Assembly (NCBI GenBank): GCA_030737835.1
Contig: CM060849.1
Span: 11,286,454 to 11,350,453, forward strand
Direction of reading: 5' to 3'
Length of the DNA stretch: 64,000 nt
DNA from: Acorus gramineus
Lineage: Eukaryota; Streptophyta; Magnoliopsida; Acorales; Acoraceae
Part shown: positions 1-12,973 of the stretch, piece after piece
Numbering within the stretch: position 1 is the stretch's first letter
Layout of the letters: each line of letters starts with the position of its first letter
Program-made: the position numbers and the translations under genes
The notes under the pieces: generated by a model
The model's database searches: none
What the model was told of the DNA's origin: nothing
What the model saw: only the letters and a program-made list of their open reading frames with translations

Positions 1-1783
1 TTGAGGAAGGGGATTTTGTGTAAGCCCTCTTGTTTGATGAAAGCAAGGAGGATGGTCAGTAATGGAAATTGGATTGCTTGTCTGTACCCTTACATCTTTA
101 GTTCAGCTTTATCTTTCATATAAGGGAAGCCACATCTAACAGTGATTCTCGATATCATTAAGAATGTTAGGAGATGAGGCTGACAATTAGGAGTTCTATA
201 TCTTGTTACTCAATAGACTAAGAGAAAAGGAAGATGTGAAGATAATGTTTTCATGAATTTCTATGGAAAGACATATCATGAGCCTATGTTGTGTTCCATG
301 GGCACAGTATGGAGTTGTTTACTGCTTGATTTATTCAATTAAATGCTAGATAATTTCAGCCATTCTATCACCATAGCTAACCAACTGTTGTCACATTTAT
401 TTTGGTTTGGGTTTATGGAGTAGGATGTGATCCATTATTTAATAATACAATTGCAGTTATATGATTAACCTAACCATAAATACTATAGAAAAGATCCAAG
501 AAATTTCCGATCAGCAGCCACAGGAACCCAAGGGAACCTTTTAACATGATTCATGGTGAGTGATATGCATAGCTCAGAAAGATATAATTGTGCTTTCATG
601 GATTAAGAGTATATGATATCTAGAATTCAATGATTAAGCCCAATACCAAGACGATAACCTAACATAATATATTGGGTTATATGTCGCGTTATTTTCTTGC
701 CATTTAACATGCCAATTCCTCTTAATGACCTTGAAAATTTTGCGTAAAAGACAAGCTCATTCTCCAGTTTTTTATGGAGTGTAGGAATTTATAGGTCAAA
801 CTATTACATCTCCTCCAGTTTCTTAACTGTGTAGGAATTTAAAGCTCATCCTATCACATCTGCTCCATTTCCTTAAGTGTCAGAATTTAAATTCCTAAGA
901 TTAAAAAAAAGAATGAATTTCAATTAGAAACTCAATAAGAAAGAAAATTCAAATTGTTAGGGTCCTGATCACCCAAAGCTCCCTGGAGGCATGTGTTTGC
1001 TTCTATAGGTCAAGTTTGAATCCCTCCTGCCTTGGTGCACTTAATTTTTTTCAAGTATTTGCGAAAAAAGGAAAGAAAGAATGAAAGAAAAGAGAGCTGT
1101 GATGTTCTTTGACTTTGTGCTTGTTGAATTTCTTCAAAAATATCTAGCCAAAAAAGCCACAAAAATGAATATAAATCCAATGTAAGGGTCCCGTACTACC
1201 CTCCTAATTTATACCCGTTCAGAGTGTATGGTATTTAGAGAGTTGTTCCCACCTTTTCTTTTTATTCTCTTTTTTGTCCTTCTGTAACCCGCTTTTTATA
1301 TAATCGGTGAAGACCATTTTCTAAAAAAAAAGAAAAAAAAAAAGAAAAAAGAGGAGGATCCCTCCATGTTTGCACGAGGCATGGAGTTTAAACTTTTTTT
1401 TGCTAGCACAGGTTCACAACCTGTCAACTATTCTAGTACAAGGCATGGGAGGCATGTCTCCTGCTCACAAATTTGGCTGTAATGAATGGTCCAATCTCTG
1501 TGTGGTTAAGGTTAGCTTGATCAACAAACATGACAACAAATCTTAAATCATGATGACATACTTTGGTCTGTATGTATGACCCTAAATACATAGTAGATGA
1601 CTTTATATTGAGAACGGTACATGCAAAACCACAAAAAAGGGTGCTTATCTGTTATGGAACATGACAGAATTCAGTAAGAAGACAAGGTCATTGAGTCATT
1701 ATCAATTGTACTAGGAAATTTGATTTTATTTATATCTAGTTAGCTATGAAATAATTTTGACCTTTCTTTTGTTTTTTCTATAG
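1..1783. other. Probable UBN intron sequence without a recognised exon
   Basis: AT-rich sequence ahead of the first confident UBN exon. A stretch at about 1180-1350 ends in an A-rich run (from about 1322) and could be the 3' end of a LINE, but no coding relic supports this. No exon compatible with the phase of the 1784 exon was found, so the earlier UBN exons are probably left of the window. Confidence 0.4.
745..905. repeat. 51-bp direct repeat, about 2.7 copies
   Basis: Three imperfect units begin at about 762, 813 and 863, each with CTCCAGTTT or a close variant followed by GTAGGAATTTA-like sequence and then a CTATCACATCT-like stretch. It lies upstream of the first recognised UBN exon, probably in an intron. 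No coding potential. Confidence 0.6.
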
Positions 1784-4203
1784 AAATCAACATCGGCAGT
1801 ATCAAGGGAAGCTGCAACTGTAAGGCCAAAAGGCACAATATTCGAGCGGGCAATTCGTGACTTGGAAAAGATAGTTGCAGAATGTGAGTGTGTCATTGTT
1901 TACCAATTCCTATAAAATACTAATTTTGTTAATTCTCTGAAAGAGAATCATGTTTGATGGTTCTAATTTTGCTTTCTTCCAGCTAGACCATCCAACTTGG
2001 ATGTTCAGGAGACTGATGTTTCTTCCCAAGGAGTTAAAAGGAGGTTGCCTCAGGATGTGAAACAAAAACTTGCTAAAGTTGCCAGACTAGCGGTAATGGA
2101 TGATAAATTTTATAATCTTTAAAATTCTGATGAATTTGATATATGGGTTTCTAAATTACATTTGTTTTAGAACATGAGATATAGGCACCACATCATTCTG
2201 TAGGGAATAACTTAACTAGGCGTTGTCACTGTTTCTGGAAAATTCTGAAATACTTTTACCCCCCTCCTTGTTGCAGTCAAGCCAAGGAAAAATCTCTGAA
2301 GGGCTCATCGATCGACTCATGGGTATTTTAGGTCACCGTGTGCAACGCAAAACATTGAAGGTAATTGCAAAAAATATCTAACAGTCAGATCATTTCATTG
2401 CAATAAGTAGACATAATTCAACCATCTTTTTTTATCCCTTTTTTGCCAATGTTCAATTTTTTGTGTTTCCATGTCCTTTTACTCATAGAAAGGGTATTTG
2501 CTTGTGCTTGAGCAAAAAGCAGATCCTTAATTTAATAGTTACAGTAGTAGAATTAATATCTTTGGAAGCATAAATTCATTGTTTGCTGCATATGCTTGCA
2601 CTTATCTTTCTTTCTTCTTCTCCTTAAGCTTATCACATCCTATATTTCATTTTGTTTTGGTGTTGTGAATCAATAAAACCACAGTTCAATTTGACTTAAA
2701 CATGAATTTGTTCAAAGCTTTCTTAGATTTGGTTCACATTATGATAATTTTTTGATTAATTTTATGTTGATTGAATCTGAGAAGTAACACCTGAAGGGGC
2801 TATTTTTGAGAATGTATGCAAATATGGATCTAGAGATTTTTATAAATCCGGAGATTTTTATAAATAAGATCAATTAATTGAAAGCTGGAGTTCGGATTTG
2901 TTAACTTTAAAAATAACCGTTTGAAAAAGCTAATGTATCCCAAGAGTATAGGAACACATTTTTGTGTTCTACCAAATTACATGCATATCCGTTCTGTATC
3001 AAGATCAATTGTACTTGGGAAATTTTTTGGGCAGGTAGCTGGGAAGTTACAGAACTTGTACCAATTTCTGATCTATAAACCTTCTTCAGAAGGTTCCCGT
3101 GGCGTGATGCATGTGCTGTAGCCTGTATCAGAACTCACCATAAAAACTCATGCTTATGTAAAACCCAATATGTAGGAGATCACTGTCCTGAGAAATGGCG
3201 TTGATCTCTTCTGCCTACGAGGGATCAAATCTCAGATCTTGCTCAGCGTTTGGGAGATATTTGGGAAGGTTAGTTAAATGCCTATGTTGGCAATCTGTCG
3301 GGGCATCTCTGAAATTGTAATGTAGAAAATAGATCTAAATGATTGCTGTTTGACCAGAAGGTTGTCTGTTTCTTAGTCTCTGTGGTTCTGTGAATGACCT
3401 CATGTGGATTTTTTTTCTGGCATTCATGGGCCACATTTAGAGGTGGACGGGGAAATTCTGTGGAAGGAATTATCTGAAGCAAAAGTTCTATGGGACCTTC
3501 CCTATTGCTTGTTGGGGGTCTTTGTCATAAGATTTGAGGAAGATGGAAGTTCTGGTGGAAGAAGGGGTGGTTAAACACTAAGCATACATTGCTTAGTGGA
3601 TTGCGGGGGAGTGAGTTGGAGTGCCTATTGGAGATTGCCGGGCCTATTGGAGATTCCCTCTCTAACCAAAAATTTTCCTGGAATAATTTGCAAGTTTCCT
3701 CAGTGCTCTTTAAATTTAATTGTGCATTCACTGATGTGGATTGTGAGGACTTTCCTTTTGGTAATGCTTCTGGTTTAATTTGAACTCATGCACGGTGTTA
3801 AGAGTAGTGCAACATTTAATTATGGCGAATATGTGACTTATGACTGTGGATCATTTATAACTTGACTTATGCCAATAAAATTGGTGAGTCGTTGATGAAT
3901 CTCCTTTATGGCTGCATAAAAGGATTTTACTCAAAAGCTTTCGTTCGCCTTTAGACCAGTAAAATTGGTCCTGATTTTACTTGATTAGCAATTCCTCTTA
4001 AAATCGGCCCAATAGGGCTTTGGCCTCTACCATCTCTGGTTCCCTTGGGCTCCTAGAGACCTCGAGCACAACAAGTTTTATATGTGGTTATGTTCAAACT
4101 TCAAAGTTATGTTTTTGAGGGGAAAGGTGAAATGTCACCATATTGTATTAATGTGGTAAACCATCCAAAACAGAAAAAGAAGGGGGGGGGGGGTGTTCTT
4201 AGC

Positions 4204-4234
<31 letters not shown>

Positions 4235-7200
4235 TTGTGATGATAAAGATTTACCTGAAAATTATTTACCTCATCACTATCTATTTCTTATATTATCTAA
4301 TGGAAGGCAAATCATGTCCCAACATCCACTATCAATGTCTATGACTCCATGCTTATATCCATTTATAGACATCGTGATTTGTAGTTTATGTTTCACTGAA
4401 ATCTTTTGGAATAGCTTCTAAAGTAAAGTGGATTTACTTCATGAGGTTCTTCAATAGCTTGTTTTGATTTAAACCATGTGATTGATTTATTTTCAAATAA
4501 ATCTGCCTTCACAGAGAAACTTGAAGGAGATGATTGAACTCGGATTATCAGCAAAACAACACAAGGACGATAAGTTTCAACAAATCAAGAAAGAGGTCAC
4601 TGAAATGATCAAGGCAACTGTTCCATCTTCAACATCCAAGGTATGGTTAGTTTCATCATGAAATTTCTTGTTGATTGTATATTTTGTAAAAGCGGTTGGT
4701 ACCACCAATAAATCATATTATGCAAAAAAGGAAACACATCTGGGAAGAGAATTTCTTTATAGTATATAAATATGGCATACTGAGAGAGATGGCCCAACTA
4801 TAACCAGCATGCTCACACTTGAGAGAGATGGCACCCCACAATCCCTTCCATCTATCAACAAATTGATATTCTACTTAAATTAAAAAAAAATCCACCCTCA
4901 CTGCCTCTTCCAAGCACTTTGCACTGTTCAGAAATTTTTTACATTACTCTTTCATTTGATTAGAAATCTTTCATCGTTGAGGTAGGTTATTGTCATATAT
5001 CTGGATATGTTTTATTTTGCTTTTTATGCTCATCGTAACTCAATTGAATTTATGCAACCATTCTAATAAGTGTAACTACAACTTCTGTCTATGGATTAGC
5101 TCCCTGCTGCATGTGCAATGTTTTCATTGAAAAGTTAATCAAGTTCTTGTACCTCATTTTATATTTTTCTTCATCAGGTGGCTAGACAACAAGATAGCTC
5201 ATCTGTTGATTTTCAGCAGTTTAATGCTAATGAAGAGAAGAGTAAAGAAAAATACAGTATGGATAAAGCTATGGAGGACAAGATCTGTGATCTATATGAT
5301 TTATACGTTGAGGTAGTATAATAGTTTTCTAGGCCTGATTCTCATGTTTTAGGCTGACCGTTAATTCTAAATTCTATGAGATCTTTATGGAACATAGGGT
5401 ATGGATGAAGACAAGGGTCCACAAGTTAGGAAGCTGTACGTTGAGGTAAAATATTGTTTACTATATCACCTTTTTATTAAAGCTTGTTGGTGTGTATCAT
5501 TGAAATTTGTTTCTCAATGCCTATTTTGTTCTAGTGTTTTTCTTATTTGCATACTTCCCCCTCTTTATCATTCATGATTGGCCGAATATCACCTATTCAA
5601 GGTTACTACTTTTTTTTTTTGGGAAACATCCTCTTCTCACTTTTGTTTTCAGGTCTAAAATTTACCATACCCAGTCCTCAATTTTTAATCAGTTATCCTC
5701 AATTTTTAATTTTTTTTCCCTTTATGTTACTATTAAAACATATATGATGTCCAATGGTTGAATCTTTTCACGAGTTATGTTTGTGGGATGCTTTCCTGTT
5801 GATTATCACTTCAACAGAATCAGTCATACAGGATCCCAAGTTAAAAAATTGTTGGAGTAAAATCTTGGGTGATGAATAACATGATGCTTTGCCTCCTTTA
5901 GTAAATAAATAAACCCAATTTACTGTTGAAATTTTACATCTTGACTGTGGTTTCTTATTCCTATTCTTCAGCTAGCGGAATTGTGGCCAAATGGTTGCAT
6001 GGACAACCACGGAATAAAAGGTGCCGTTTACAGAGCAAAGGAGCGGAAGAGGGCACTATATAACGCACATAAGGTCTCATATGCTATCTTTGTTCATGCA
6101 TTTTATATTTTGTGAATAAAATATTTTCTTGTGTTCTTTTGTGTGTAATGGAGTTGTTCAGATGATTTTAAAAGGCAAAAGGGAGCTAATATTTTTTTGG
6201 GGTGGTTGAGGGATGTAGATTTGAAACAGACAAACAAAGGGGAATGTTGGTTGTGATGCTACAGACATTTGATTGATGTAAACCATCGGAGAAACTCAAA
6301 TTAAGGGCTAATTAAAGAATATGACACAGATGGTCAGTTTTGATACTCATCCCTCACAGTGATCAGGTCAATGATTTTGTGCGTCCTCTTTTTTGAATTC
6401 CATCTTGCCCCAATGAATCTCTCCTTATGCCTCTCTCTTACCATGGCCAGCCTTGAAGTGATGGTTCAACAGGGGTTTAAGATTTTGTGGATAGGTTATC
6501 CTAATTCCAGGGGATATATATAACAATTTGTCATTATTCACATTTGTCAATTCGGGATAAAAAAAGGAATAAATATTATTTTAGCCTTTAGGTGGACAAA
6601 AATTCCCATTTTCATTTCAAATTCTGGACAACTTTTGCACTTTATCCCGAATCCCCTATTATTTGTATAACAAACGGGATAAATTGTTCTTTAATAGCTT
6701 ATCTCCCCACCACTTATCCCCTTGCCAAACTAGACTAAAAGGAGTAAAGGGACAATTTGACTGGTTGGATTTACAATTTTCAAGTCTGATCCAGTTTGAT
6801 GAGCATAATAAATAGCGATAAAGTAAATCTAAATTTAGGTTTACCCATACTGATGGGGAAATTGAATCTGGCGCAACATGAGCTGCCCCGATCAGTTTGC
6901 TAGAGTACCTCTATCCCATGCATGTGCATAATCTATACATCATAGAAAACTTTTAAAGTATGGATGAATTTGCAGTTGGAAAACTTAAATTTCATGTAGG
7001 ATTTTTTCCATTCTGAGTTTGTAACAAATGCATACTGACATTTGTTTATTTTTTCAGGTTCGAGAAAAGGAGAGGCTCAAAAGGAGAAAGATGTGTGCTG
7101 CAGCTAGAACTGAGGGAACCACTAATTCAAGTTCTCAAGTAAATCTGACCACTACAGATCAAACCTTTCCTGCCACTGACAAACTGACTGGAAATCAAAC

Positions 7201-7489
7201 ATTCACCGCCTCAGCCAAAACATCCAACATATTTTCTTCTTTGAATGGTACCAGTCCCCATCACCCCACAAAGAATGAAAAATTGAGCAGCGGTGGCACC
7301 ATGGTGTTGCTGGACACCGCCAAAGCTGATGTTCCCATTAAGAAAAAATACGTAAAGAGGAAATCGGAATCTGATTTGGGTGAAAACCATAGTCACAACA
7401 AACACCACAAGTCTGCCATTGCTGCCAGTTCTAAGTCTAGCCTCCAGTCGCCCGGACATCAGGTTGTCAGCAACATTGTTGATATGTGA
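1784..7489 (+). CDS. UBN: Ubinuclein (HIRA histone chaperone complex subunit), 3' portion, 8 exons
   Basis: Exons: 1784-1883, 1983-2092, 2277-2360, 4515-4640, 5178-5312, 5398-5445, 5972-6073, 7058-7489. All introns are GT-AG, the phases join without a break, and together they encode 378 residues to a TGA stop. The protein shows GTIFERAIRDLEKIVAE, then VKRRLPQDVKQKLAKVARLA, GKISEGLIDRLMGILGHRVQ and RNLKEMIELGLSAKQ, which fit the conserved middle domain of plant ubinucleins. Next comes DKICDLYDLYVEGMDEDKGP, a segment around LYVELAELWPNGCMDNHGIK, and a basic tail rich in K, R, S and T. Ubinuclein partners HIRA in replication-independent H3.3 deposition in the nucleus (family knowledge). The N-terminal Hpc2-related domain is not present here; its exons should lie upstream of base 1. 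The third intron (2361-4514) is unusually long. The last codons overlap a GTGAGT donor-like sequence at 7485, so a further exon cannot be excluded. Confidence 0.87.
4182..4233. repeat. Poly-G tract and TG/TA microsatellite in a UBN intron
   Basis: A run of G at about 4182-4192 is followed within 15 bases by (TG)n changing into (TA)n. It lies in the large third UBN intron. Confidence 0.8.
6480..6735. repeat. Possible MITE in the last UBN intron
   Basis: The motif TCGGGATAAA at about 6552 faces its reverse complement TTTATCCCGA at about 6643, with further TTATCCC motifs to 6720. This looks like a small palindromic element in the intron. Ends and target duplication were not resolved. Confidence 0.35.
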
Positions 7490-7651
7490 GTGATAGAAGA
7501 TATTTTCAACTTGCTTTTATTGCTTCAAGTATGAAATAACAGGTTGTTTTATATAGATAGATTACAATTTTTCATTCGTTTCTTGGTTAAACAAGTCTTC
7601 AGGAAAGTTATATGACTAGTGTTCCCAGTCTCTGCGTGAATGGGTCTCAAA

Positions 7652-7737
7652 CCTAAATATTTGGATGGTACAGGCAATGTATTAAAAGTTATTGCGAAGA
7701 ATCAGGTCATTTGTTTTGTACCATCCAAATATTTAGG
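7652..7737. repeat. Perfect 21-bp inverted repeat just downstream of UBN
   Basis: Bases 7652-7672 (starting CCTAAATATTTGG) are the exact reverse complement of 7717-7737, separated by a 44-base loop. The hairpin starts 163 bases after the UBN stop codon, so it may be in the 3' UTR or be a small foldback element. Function is unknown. Confidence 0.8.
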
Positions 7738-7869
7738 GACCCATGGAGTTAAAACATGGAAGATGATTTGCGATCGAACACCTGTTCATCTCAACATTGT
7801 GATTGTTGGTGCTGTCTTACTTTGCATGCTTGGTGATTTTTATGATGATGTTCAATATGAAAGAATATG

Positions 7870-9497
7870 ATATATTTTTTTGGTGAAGAGGAACCCCAAC
7901 AAGAGTTTGGAGGGGGTTTTAGATAGAAGAGGTACTTGATTAGAGAAGTATATATTTTAAACAATTTAAACTGCATGTGGTATGTAAAAGTGATTGCACA
8001 TTTTCCTTGTGTAATATTTCTATATTTGTAGAGCTCACGATTTTTAAAACACATCTTAGGTTCAATTTGGCCTTATATTTTATTTTCTTTTTGTTGGAAC
8101 ACCTAAAAAAATTACGTTTGAAATTTTCACTTTTGAGGTCATTTTTAAACATCCTAGAAAAATCCTGTCTTTCGTGAAATCTATCCTAATTAGATTCATT
8201 AGGAGAAAGAATTCTCAAATTGAACTAGAGTCATCCTAGCGTGTAAAAGTTTTGATCATATACAAATAGTAAACCAGCATGGTCCAAGCACTCCCTCATC
8301 CTTGCTTGATGTGAGTCCCTATTAGGTTTGAGGCCTGCATCTCCTAGAAACGTAGATACACAGAGTTATTACCCTCCCATTCGGTCACACGTACCTGTAA
8401 TAGTCCTTTTAGTCATGTATAAAAAAAATTTACAAATTTCTTTATATGTTTTAATTTACTCCTACACTGTTGCCTTTTTGGCATCTTCTCAACCGTTGAA
8501 AATTACAAATTTCTTTGAATGTTTTAATTTACTCCTACACTGTTGCCTTTTTGGCATTTTCTCAACCGTTGAAAGAGATGTACGGTTATGGAGCTCCCAC
8601 CACACATCAATCATCTGACTAGTAACAATTGTCATATAGTGAATATCACTGATGTGACACTGTACTTGAAAGAGGGAGAGAGACACAGAGGGCTTCTTAG
8701 GCGGGCATCCGTAGAATCCGGTATATGCGTCGGTAAGAGACATATATATATCTTTAAAGGGTATGTGTATGGATAAAAAGAAATATCTTATTAAAAATTA
8801 TACACTTTATTAAATGTATTATATGATAAAAAAGAAAACAAAAAATTACATAATTAGTGGCCTAACGTACATACTCTATTTATGTTTAATTTATTATCAT
8901 GTAATATTTTTAATGATGTATATACTCTCTTTATTAACTCACCCACATGTTTTTTTTATTGATGTATATATTTAACATCTGTAAAATTGATGCTCAACTA
9001 AAGAATTATATATATATATATAATATAAGAGTTTTAATGGGTTTTAAAAATCTCTAAATCACCATAAAAACTTGGGCCACGAACCCAAATGGATTGTGGA
9101 TCATAAACCATGAATGCCCGGAGTACTCTGCATGCTATTTTCATTTATGATATCCGCGTGACACGAATCTGGATTTTCCCAAGGAAAGGGGTCATTTTTT
9201 TAACCATCAGACTGAATGTCCATTTTTGAAATAAAACACACGAATGATGGTTCATACCATCATTTTTTTTTTTCATTTCTCGTCTTCTTCAACCTGCAAG
9301 AAATGACTAAGGTCATTTTCAAAAAAAATAGAAAAAAAGAAGAAAAGACTAACTTAGGTGGCGTTTGATAACTTTGTTCGGTTCTCGTGAATCAGTTATT
9401 CGTTTCTTATAAAATGATTCAAAAGTATGCTGTTTTCTTAAAAGTTATCTTGAAATAATATTTATAACAAAAAAAATATATTTAGTCATGTTTTTTA
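7870..9497. other. Gene-free AT-rich DNA
   Basis: Apart from the 73-bp tandem duplication, only AT-rich sequence and short TA microsatellites (about 9009-9022) are seen. No supported coding region or RNA gene. Confidence 0.6.
8431..8576. repeat. 73-bp tandem duplication
   Basis: Two nearly identical 73-base units start at 8431 and 8504 (TACAAATTTCTTT), each containing TGCCTTTTTGGCAT followed by TTCTCAACCGTTGAAA. Only a few substitutions separate them, so the duplication is recent. Confidence 0.9.
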
Positions 9498-9507
9498 ATT
9501 AATCATT

Positions 9508-9695
9508 TTTTTTTCTTTTTCAGAGAGACTCTTGTGGCTGACCTTATGATCAAACTGGAAAGACTAATTTCGTTTGTTTGCCTCAGTCCCACAAAAATAA
9601 ATAAACAGGTGGATAAATTAGTACCAATATTCGAATCCAAGATCTATTCTTAACACATATAAGTCATAAGTCGTTGTGCTATAGTCACTAAGGAC
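9508..9695 (-). mobile_element. tRNA-derived SINE, 188 bp, with 10-bp target duplication
   Basis: Read on the minus strand it starts with a TTAGTGACTATAGCACAACG-like tRNA-derived head, has a GGATTCGAAT-type box B, and ends in an A-rich tail (the T-run near 9508-9520 on the plus strand). The direct repeat ATTAATCATT flanks it at 9498-9507 and 9696-9705, which fixes its ends. Three related copies occur in the window (12195, 12553, 28072). SINEs are copied by LINE machinery and encode no protein. Confidence 0.8.
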
Positions 9696-9715
9696 ATTAA
9701 TCATTCACAGTTGAA

Positions 9716-12194
9716 TGTCTGTCTTTGAAAACATGTTTTCAACTTTTGATTTTCTATGAAAACAGAATCCTACAAATTATGTTTTAAAACACTATGAAGA
9801 AAGATTACTTTTTAAGACTATTTTATGAATAAAATCCAGGATAAAGCCACGACGAGACAGGATCGCCTAGCATTTCCGATAGATGTCAAAGTAAAAAGTG
9901 CATGTATGTGGCTAAGGCATAGAGATTGAATTGTTGAGGCGCCCTCCATTCCAAATTCCTGATAACGATTAGGAGATTTAGCATTATCTAATTAAATTAT
10001 AAACATGTCACATGACACGATTGATATATGCTATTAATGCTCATTGCTGGAGTAATGCAACAGGTAACTCAAATAACACAATAATCATTAATCATCAGCC
10101 ACTTCTCCATGAAAAACACAAATCAGTGGTTGTCTTCTAAACTCACACATTTGTTTTTAGGCATTGTTTGACTCCACGATGAGGTAGATTCTGCGAAGAA
10201 AAAGCTGAAAAAAGACCACCACGGATCAAAAAATTAATTTTGTTGCTTTCTACACCGCTTCTCCCCTCATATCAAACCCATTTTTCTTGGCGTTTGAAAA
10301 GCTCCTAAAAATGTGATTCCCCACCCCAGGGTTTACACCCCCTAGATTTTTAAAACGCGGACATCCCTACAGTTATTCAAAACGAAATCTAATGTATAAA
10401 AAATGCTTTTAAAAAATTATAAAAACTGTGTTTTTAAAAGCTGAGTTTAAAATGCATGAAGATTACAGGAATCACCGATTTAAATGCCACATCCGACAAA
10501 GCGAACTTGTACCCATCATAAGTGTCCTAGCATTATCAAATGTGAGAATTCACAAATATCCAACCATTAAAGTTCGATCATTATCATTAGTGTTCGGACA
10601 ATCCCAACTAAGGTGAGAATTATTGAATTAATTAATTAAAGGTCCCTAAGTTTCAGTGGGTGGGTGAACAAATGAAAATTTGATAACGTGTCTGCTCGGC
10701 ACACCTGATCGGAATAAGCTGACCGTTGTTGTTTGCATTTTTGATTTTTGGGTCCACTTGACTTTTCCTTTTCATCTTTTGCTCCCCACCGGGGAAGTCA
10801 CATTGGACGGTCGCCACCCACTGAGGAGTGAAAGAGAATAGAAAAATCTAAGGAGTGCTTTATTGAAATTGAAAATGGTTTTAAGATTCTGTCCCATGAT
10901 TTTCTTCCACACTTTTTAGGTTTTTCAATGATGATGGAAACATAAGAATCTCAAAAGCTGATATGTGATACTGCTACAGTTTGTTTTTTAGAATCTATAT
11001 ATATATATATTATATACTTTTTTTTAAATTTTTTTATGAGTTTATCCGATAAGATAAGTTCACATAGATTGAGTTTTATAGTCGAATTAGCCAAGCAGAA
11101 TGGATTTGTTACCTAGTATCTATCCATATCTCTGATGGATATTCAAAACTTAATATTTGAATCCGAGTTAGAATATTGGAATATTCAGATTTAAATAATT
11201 ATATAAATGATCTAATCTATTACATTTATAATAATTGGCTATATATTTTTAAAAATCATCATATGTACAAATGGATGTCTTGATATTTGAATTCACGTAG
11301 GAATTTATATGGATCAATATAATTAATAAATAATATTTGAATATGTATTTGAATGCAAAAAATTTGAATACACTTATCATGCACATTCATACTAATTTTT
11401 TTAAAATAACTGACAGATTTAACATGGAGAATAAGAATTCTAAATCCAAAGGAGAGAACAAAACATAGACATATGCACCATCCGCGAACACATTCTAATC
11501 TTCAGTCCACTCCAATTTCCTCAAGTCCAATAAAACTGATGGAAAACAACCATCCCTACCTTCCAAAGAATCTAATGTCTGACCCGTTTGAAAAGCATTT
11601 TTGACAAGAAATATGATGGATTTGACTTCTATAAACAATCCACCTAAAAAGTTATACCTGGCCTACCATATATTCCTTTATTTTCCAAGTGTCAGCATTA
11701 TAAGGGAAAGGCCTAATTGTAGGAACTAGGAAGTTCATTGTGTACCTTGTGATATAGGTTTGTTACATGAAGAAGATGGTTTTGTTATAATTAATGGCTA
11801 ATGGCATTCATTTCAATTTGCTTGTCCCATCAATGTTCGTGCTACGACATTTTTTTTTGGGTATGATTGCATGTACTATATATCATTTCGGTCAAAGAGA
11901 GAAGGCAACTTAGAACATGCACCCTCCAAATTCTGTTAAATTCTAAGGTGGCTAGACTCACAGAAAAGCTAATCAGATATTATCGTCAATATTTCTAATA
12001 AAAGAGTACAATTATCCTTTCTCATTTGGTTCACAAATATTTTATTCTACTTAACAAAATATTTATACAAGGATGAAGGTGAATTAAATGATTTTTCATT
12101 TGTTTTATATAAATTTTTGTCTTTTATTTTTCTCCTTATAGAAATATGATAATATGATTGGATGGATAAATAAAAATAAATCATATTTGTGTTT
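9716..12194. other. Gene-free AT-rich DNA with repeat fragments
   Basis: Apart from the dispersed repeat at 10701-10835, only AT-rich sequence is seen, including a stretch of ATTTGAATCC-type motifs at 11130-11380 that resembles another stretch at 18170-18660. No gene or RNA gene was recognised. Confidence 0.5.
10701..10835. repeat. Dispersed repeat sharing its end with 36615-36735
   Basis: The stretch ending ACATTGGACGGTCGCCACCC resembles ACATTGGATGGCCGCCGCCC near 36702-36721, with a similar T-rich stretch containing GGTCCAC upstream. Family unidentified. Confidence 0.45.
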
Positions 12195-12285
12195 TTATTT
12201 TTGATATTAGACATTACTCTCGTAGCTGATCTTACGACCAAGTTGGAAAAACTACCTCCGCATATTTGTCTTCTTGTTTATTCTA
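12195..12285 (-). mobile_element. 5'-truncated SINE copy
   Basis: On the minus strand this matches the 3' part of the 9508 and 28072 SINEs: a GCGGAGGTAGTTTTTCCAAC-like segment, then a GGTCGTAAGATCAGCTACGA-like segment and an A-rich tail. The tRNA-related head is missing. Confidence 0.6.
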
Positions 12286-12552
12286 ATTAATTATAATTTA
12301 TTTAAATTAAACAAAATGTTAATTTTGGATTAAGTCTATACTTCCCTTAAAATATAATGTTGAACATAGTCATCAACAATCATGGAATATTATGATGATA
12401 TTCGATCTGAGTCCCTCCAACTCAATAAGAACCGAAACTCAATCGACGAGATATAAAGACATAATTCTCCACCCTTCGATCAAGGCTTCAATTCGACAAA
12501 TTCATGGCATAAATTGCATTTCAATATTGTCTATACTCATAAATTATCCCCA

Positions 12553-12770
12553 ATGACCATAACACAACCGTTCATGACTTACTTGTGTTAAAAGTAAGTC
12601 TTGAGTTTAAATCTTGACACTTATTTATTTACCTGTTTTTTGACAATTATTCAAATGTTTTTTATATGAGATCGACCAGGGCAAACATGTAGCCTTCTCA
12701 GCTTGACTGTAAGATCAGCCACGAGGAGTTCCACGCTCAAATATAAAAAAAAAGAAAAGAAAAAAAAAAT
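12553..12770 (+). mobile_element. tRNA-derived SINE copy, plus strand
   Basis: Same family as 9508 in the opposite orientation: a CCATAACACAACCGTTCATG head, a box-B-like TTGAGTTTAAATCTTGACAC, a CTTCTCAGCTTGACTGTAAG segment and a long A-rich tail at about 12746-12770. No clear target duplication was found. Confidence 0.65.
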
Positions 12771-12911
12771 AACTTGGATGATAAATGTACAAATTTTCAT
12801 AGAAAAAGATGAAACCTCAAGTTTGAATCCTTCCAAGTCTATCTGATGCAAAAACAATAAATGTGAATGATATGTGTATCCGCATATTTTCAATAAATTC
12901 TTTAGAAAATG

Positions 12912-12912
<1 letters not shown>

Positions 12913-12970
<58 letters not shown>
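12913..12970. repeat. (TA)n microsatellite, about 58 bp
   Basis: Uninterrupted alternating T and A. Likely polymorphic. Confidence 0.95.

Positions 12971-12973
<3 letters not shown>

Noticed and set aside
489..555. Possible upstream UBN exon between a TATAG acceptor and a GTGAGT donor
   Set aside because: The only open frame ends in a phase that does not join the exon at 1784, and its translation is not recognised as ubinuclein.
3180..3790. Suspected LINE coding fragment in the third UBN intron
   Set aside because: Translations gave no consistent reverse transcriptase or RNase H motif in any frame.
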